Assembly (NCBI RefSeq): GCF_013304825.1
Contig: NZ_JAAWUO010000017.1
Location: 1-64,000, forward strand
Direction of reading: 5' to 3'
Source of the DNA: Blautia schinkii
GTDB taxonomy: Bacteria; Bacillota; Clostridia; Lachnospirales; Lachnospiraceae
DNA length: 64,000 bases
Position numbers and translations under genes: made by a program. The notes under the pieces were generated by a model that saw nothing but the letters and a program-made list of their open reading frames with translations, was not told where the DNA came from and ran no database searches. This document shows positions 62,876 through 64,000 of this stretch, piece by piece (position 1 is the stretch's first letter; every line of letters starts with the position of its first letter).

Positions 62876-62904
62876 AGGACCATCCAGCATCGGGTGGTCC
62901 TTTC
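62876..62904 (+). terminator. Terminator after the LCP gene
   Basis: AGGACCATCC (62876-62885) pairs with GGGTGGTCCT (62892-62901) around an AGCATC loop, followed by TTC. The T-run is short, so read-through to the next gene is possible. Confidence 0.7.
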
Positions 62905-62920
62905 TGGATAGGAGAAAAAT

Positions 62921-63850
62921 ATGAGTACAGTTAAAATCGATGTGATTATTCCGGCTTACCGTCCGGGAGAAGAATTCGAAAAGCTTCTGGAACGTCTCAG
63001 TGCACAGAAATATCCTATTAACAGGATCATTGTTATGAATACGGAGAAAAAGTTCTGGAAAAAACAGTGGGAGATCGATTATCCGCTGGTAGAGGTTCAT
63101 CATCTTATGAAAGAGGAATTCGATCATGGAGCAACCAGGAGAAAGGCAGCAGAGCTTTCAGATGCAGAAATCCTTGTGTTTATGACTCAGGATGCACTTC
63201 CGGCTGACCGTGAACTGATCGGGAATCTGGTATCAGCCATTGTGGATCATGAGAATGCAGGTGCTGCTTATGCAAGACAGCTTCCAAAAGAGGACTGCCG
63301 CTTCCTGGAAAAATATACCCGTTCCTTTAATTATCCGGCTCAGTCCTGCATAAAAACAGAAAAAGACGTACAGACCAGGGGAATCAAAACTTATTTCTGT
63401 TCTAATGTATGTGCAGCTTATGACCACAGGATCTATGACGAATTGGGTGGCTTCCCGGAGAGAGCTATTTTTAACGAAGATATGATCTATGCGGGGTGGA
63501 TGGTAAAAAAAGGCTATGCGGTTGTCTATGCAGCAGATGCAAAAGTATATCATTCCCACAACTATTCCTGCGCGCAGCAGTTCCACAGGAATTTTGATCT
63601 GGGCGTTTCCCAGGCAGAGCATCCGGAGGTTTTTGAAGGTGTTCCATCTGAGGGAGAAGGAATCCGTCTGGTAAAAAAAAGCATGGCTTATCTTGTACGT
63701 ACAGGCCACATCTGGCTGATCCCGGGCCTGTTTTTTCAGAGTGCTTCCAAATACGCAGGATATTTTCTGGGAAAAAGATATCAGAAGCTTCCGGAGAAGC
63801 TGATTCTGTCCTGTACCATGAGTCCATATTACTGGAAAAAACACCGGTAA
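62921..63850 (+). CDS. GT2 glycosyltransferase, rhamnosyltransferase-like
   Basis: A 309-residue GT2 with IDVIIPAYRPG, FDHGATRRKAAE, MTQDALP in place of the usual DxD, and FNEDMIYAGWMVKKGY. The HGATR and TQDA motifs are typical of rhamnosyltransferases of the RgpB/WbbL-like group. GGAGAAAAAT precedes ATG 62921. It lies after a terminator but the 72-bp gap shows no clear promoter. It probably extends or decorates the polymer with rhamnose. Confidence 0.85.
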   Translation: MSTVKIDVIIPAYRPGEEFEKLLERLSAQKYPINRIIVMNTEKKFWKKQWEIDYPLVEVHHLMKEEFDHGATRRKAAELSDAEILVFMTQDALPADRELIGNLVSAIVDHENAGAAYARQLPKEDCRFLEKYTRSFNYPAQSCIKTEKDVQTRGIKTYFCSNVCAAYDHRIYDELGGFPERAIFNEDMIYAGWMVKKGYAVVYAADAKVYHSHNYSCAQQFHRNFDLGVSQAEHPEVFEGVPSEGEGIRLVKKSMAYLVRTGHIWLIPGLFFQSASKYAGYFLGKRYQKLPEKLILSCTMSPYYWKKHR

Positions 63851-63974
63851 TGGCAGAGATGTGGAGGATCACTGTTTTTTTAAGGATATATCACAGTTTG
63901 AACACAATTCCCTGTTAAACTGGGATTCATAAAGAAGATACGAGACGAAAAAACAAGAAAGGAGCACCAGAATC

Positions 63975-64000
63975 ATGAGTGAAGAAAACAAATGGGGACA
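63975..64000 (+). CDS. Start of a gene cut by the window edge
   Basis: AAAGGAG (63958-63964) lies ten bases before ATG 63975, and eight codons are visible (MSEENKWG). Too short to identify. The gap 63851-63974 before it holds no clear promoter or gene. Confidence 0.5.

Overview
This 64 kb window looks like chromosome from a low-GC, spore-forming Firmicute, most probably a gut Lachnospiraceae (Blautia/Dorea/Ruminococcus-like). The evidence is the gpr-spoIIP-lepA-hemW gene order, the Clostridia-type sporulation proteins, strong AGGAGG ribosome binding sites and near-consensus sigma-A promoters. No tRNA, rRNA or CRISPR array was seen. All calls come from reading the sequence; no database search was run.

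Regions. (1) 1-9817: two hairpins resembling an IS200/IS605 end, an MgtC-family gene, then a glycerol/glycerol-3-phosphate cluster: GlpA-like dehydrogenase, partner flavoprotein, DUF1667 protein, glycerophosphodiesterase, Ldh2-family dehydrogenase, GlpP antiterminator and GlpK. A DUF6465-like gene converges on glpK. (2) 9989-26937: housekeeping genes holA, YgjP-like metallohydrolase, rpsT, gpr, spoIIP, lepA, a lipoprotein, hemW, uvrA, mreB, recD2 and comF. An IS607-family element with an internally deleted tnpA and an intact tnpB sits between hemW and uvrA. It appears to have separated the uvrA Shine-Dalgarno sequence from its start codon. (3) 27062-33910: a c-di-AMP operon with two uncharacterised membrane proteins, cdaA, cdaR, an HPr gene and a large repeat-bearing L,D-transpeptidase.

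(4) 34084-63850: a long cell-wall glycopolymer locus, mostly one direction with many ATGA-type overlaps. It opens with a GH25 lysozyme gene coupled to an ATP-grasp::PLP-enzyme fusion. A second ATP-grasp ligase follows, then two SMR/EamA half-transporters, a polyprenyl-phosphate glycosyltransferase and a WecE-like dTDP-4-keto-sugar aminotransferase. Together these resemble an Arn-like module that would make and flip a lipid-linked 4-amino-6-deoxy sugar, plus two candidate amino-acid ligases with no place in the classical pathway. Next come an active DD-carboxypeptidase, rfbC, a Wzm/Wzt ABC exporter and a methyltransferase-kinase fusion of WbdD-like architecture. The locus continues with tandem GT2 glycosyltransferases, a YfhO-type membrane protein, a GT2, an initiating phosphoglycosyltransferase, an LCP ligase and a last GT2. 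A divergent DD-carboxypeptidase homologue has lost both its catalytic serine and its KTG motif.

The strongest candidates for undescribed biology are the ATP-grasp::PLP/Arn-like module (35634-41805), the Wzm/Wzt plus WbdD-like capping system in a Gram-positive (43843-48139), the pseudo-DD-carboxypeptidase (55729-56982), the IS607 insertion in the uvrA leader, and a family of dispersed hairpin repeats in intergenic DNA.
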